Shown one piece after another: positions 6,153-6,976 of a stretch of 6,976 bases of DNA. Positions within the stretch are counted from its first letter, which is position 1; the number at the start of each line of letters is the position of its first letter. Under the pieces are notes generated by a model that was given only the letters and a program-made list of their open reading frames with translations, made no database searches and was not told the DNA's origin. The translations under genes were made by a program, and so were the position numbers. Origin of the DNA: JANWKQ01 sp040376605 (lineage in GTDB: Bacteria; Bacteroidota; Bacteroidia; CAIKAF01); NCBI GenBank assembly GCA_040376605.1, contig JBEIQI010000161.1, positions 1-6,976 of the forward strand, read 5' to 3'.

Positions 6153-6976
6153 TTATCCAATACAAGTGTTATGGTTTCTATATTTGCGATGTTAGTGCCA
6201 GAAGCAACAGACTGTGACTTTACACTGCCTCTTCCTGCAAGTATTACCTTGATGCCCAGTTGTTCTAAAATATAAACAGCATCTCTTGCTCCCATTCCTT
6301 TTAAATCAGGTACAATGGTTTTGTTGAAGGTGATATCTTGAATGTTAATTGCATTATTATTTTTTGAGGTTTTTCCGAAACTGCTATTTTCACCGCCGGT
6401 GGAGTTAATGTTCATTTTATTTAATACGGTTTTGATATCCCGAGTATGACCATTTTTAAGCGGCGGTAATTGGGTTCTGGTATTTTTTATTTCTTCTTTG
6501 TAAAATGCCTGATTAATATCGAAGGATGAAGCATAAATTTTGTCGGATACTGCCTTAAAAATCGGACCCGCAACAACATTCCCATAATATACACCCTCTG
6601 ATGGGGCATTTACAACGGCGATGCAGGTGTACTTAGGATTATCTGCAGGGAAATAGCCACAGAAGGATGCCCTGTATAATCGATTGCCGCGTGCTCCATA
6701 ACCACTTCCATTATTGGCAATTTGTGCCGTACCCGTTTTACCTGCAATTTGATACACGGATCCATTTAGGTTTTTTGCAGTTCCTCTTAAAACTACTCCC
6801 TCCATCATACGTTTTAGATTTTCTACGGTAGTAGGACTGCAAACTGCTTCCTCTAGAATGATGGGTTCGAACGATTTGATAACTGTATTTCGGTTTCTAA
6901 TTTCTTTAACGAATCTTGGTTTAACCATTTTACCATTATTGGCCACCGCATTGTACATGGTGATAATTTGTAATGG
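6149..6976 (-). CDS. ftsI: FtsI-type class B penicillin-binding protein, C-terminal 275 residues (5' end beyond window)
   Basis: This is the end of a division-specific D,D-transpeptidase that crosslinks septal peptidoglycan in the periplasm. The frame is open to the right window edge, so the true start, membrane anchor and the SxxK and SxN active-site motifs are not visible. An ATG at 6956-6958 is internal: the preceding codons (PLQIIT) continue the conserved pattern PLQ...YNAVANNGKMVKP. The transpeptidase KTG motif is KTGTAQ (visible residues 80-85), followed by FCGYFPADNPKYTCIAVVN (105-123) and YYGNVVAGPIFKAV (130-143). A polar linker (about 150-220) leads to one C-terminal PASTA domain (about 222-275, VPDLKGMGARDA onward). 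The position directly upstream of murE is where ftsI sits in dcw clusters, which supports FtsI/PBP3 over an elongation PBP2 or a sporulation SpoVD-like role. A 4-base overlap links it to murE. Confidence 0.93.
   Translation of the reverse strand, partial: PLQIITMYNAVANNGKMVKPRFVKEIRNRNTVIKSFEPIILEEAVCSPTTVENLKRMMEGVVLRGTAKNLNGSVYQIAGKTGTAQIANNGSGYGARGNRLYRASFCGYFPADNPKYTCIAVVNAPSEGVYYGNVVAGPIFKAVSDKIYASSFDINQAFYKEEIKNTRTQLPPLKNGHTRDIKTVLNKMNINSTGGENSSFGKTSKNNNAINIQDITFNKTIVPDLKGMGARDAVYILEQLGIKVILAGRGSVKSQSVASGTNIANIETITLVLDK
6152..6313 (-). other. PASTA domain of the FtsI homologue
   Basis: The last 54 residues of the transpeptidase show the PASTA pattern: VPDLKGM, a helix (ARDAVYILEQLGI), a beta strand (KVILAGRG), a short loop (VASGTNI) and a final strand (ITLVLDK). 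PASTA domains bind or sit next to peptidoglycan in some proteins, though many single copies have no shown ligand. The domain is complete and ends at the stop codon. Confidence 0.85.
6407..6469 (-). other. PASTA-like half repeat in the FtsI linker
   Basis: Visible residues 170-190 (LPPLKNGHTRD... to LNKMNI) align without gaps to the first 21 residues of the C-terminal PASTA domain (VPDLKGMGARD... to LEQLGI). Seven positions are identical (P, L, K, R, D, L, I) and several more are conservative. The beta-strand half of a PASTA domain does not follow; an Asn/Ser-rich stretch takes its place. It may be a degenerate PASTA copy or a family-specific linker element that resembles one. Confidence 0.5.

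Noticed and set aside
6956..6958. ATG as the start of a short stand-alone PASTA/transpeptidase protein
   Set aside because: The codons before it continue a conserved transpeptidase pattern to the window edge, and a protein starting here would lack the SxxK and SxN motifs. It is an internal Met of a truncated-by-window gene.
1..6976. A novel defence, mobile or otherwise undescribed system
   Set aside because: Every stretch is accounted for by dcw genes in conserved order. I found no unfamiliar gene, integrase, transposase, inverted terminal repeat or repeat array.

Overview
The window is an internal slice of a division and cell wall (dcw) cluster. All six genes lie on the minus strand, so transcription runs from high to low coordinates. 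In transcription order they are: the 3' part of a division transpeptidase gene (FtsI/PBP type with a C-terminal PASTA domain, cut by the right window edge), murE, mraY, murD, ftsW, and the 5' part of murG (cut by the left edge). I see no convincing gene on the plus strand, and no RNA gene, mobile element, CRISPR array, long repeat or terminator.

The organism is most likely a member of the Bacteroidota. The DNA is AT-rich, and the start codons are preceded by A-rich sequence rather than a Shine-Dalgarno motif. MurE is followed directly by MraY with no murF between them. The FtsI homologue ends in a single PASTA domain. MraY is long (432 residues) because of a large insert before its fifth membrane segment, and FtsW has the variant C-terminal motif PLPMVSMGGTS. 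MurE carries the DNPR motif of meso-diaminopimelate-adding enzymes, so the peptidoglycan is predicted to be of the DAP type found in Gram-negative bacteria. I cannot name a genus.

The genes are packed tightly. ftsI and murE overlap by 4 bases, murE and mraY are 3 bases apart, mraY and murD are 1 base apart, and ftsW and murG overlap by 35 bases. The only real gap is 90 bases between murD and ftsW (1961-2050). This points to one polycistronic transcript with translational coupling at several junctions.

The products form a nearly continuous pathway. MurD adds D-Glu and MurE adds meso-DAP to the UDP-MurNAc peptide in the cytoplasm. MraY moves the finished phospho-MurNAc-pentapeptide onto undecaprenyl phosphate (lipid I), and MurG adds GlcNAc (lipid II). 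FtsW then polymerises lipid II outside the membrane, and the FtsI-type transpeptidase crosslinks the strands at the septum. The missing steps (MurC, MurF, the flippase) must be encoded outside the window.

I found no previously undescribed system; this is core housekeeping DNA. The points most worth a second look are a half-PASTA-like segment in the linker of the FtsI homologue, the periplasmic insert in MraY, and the long ftsW/murG overlap.
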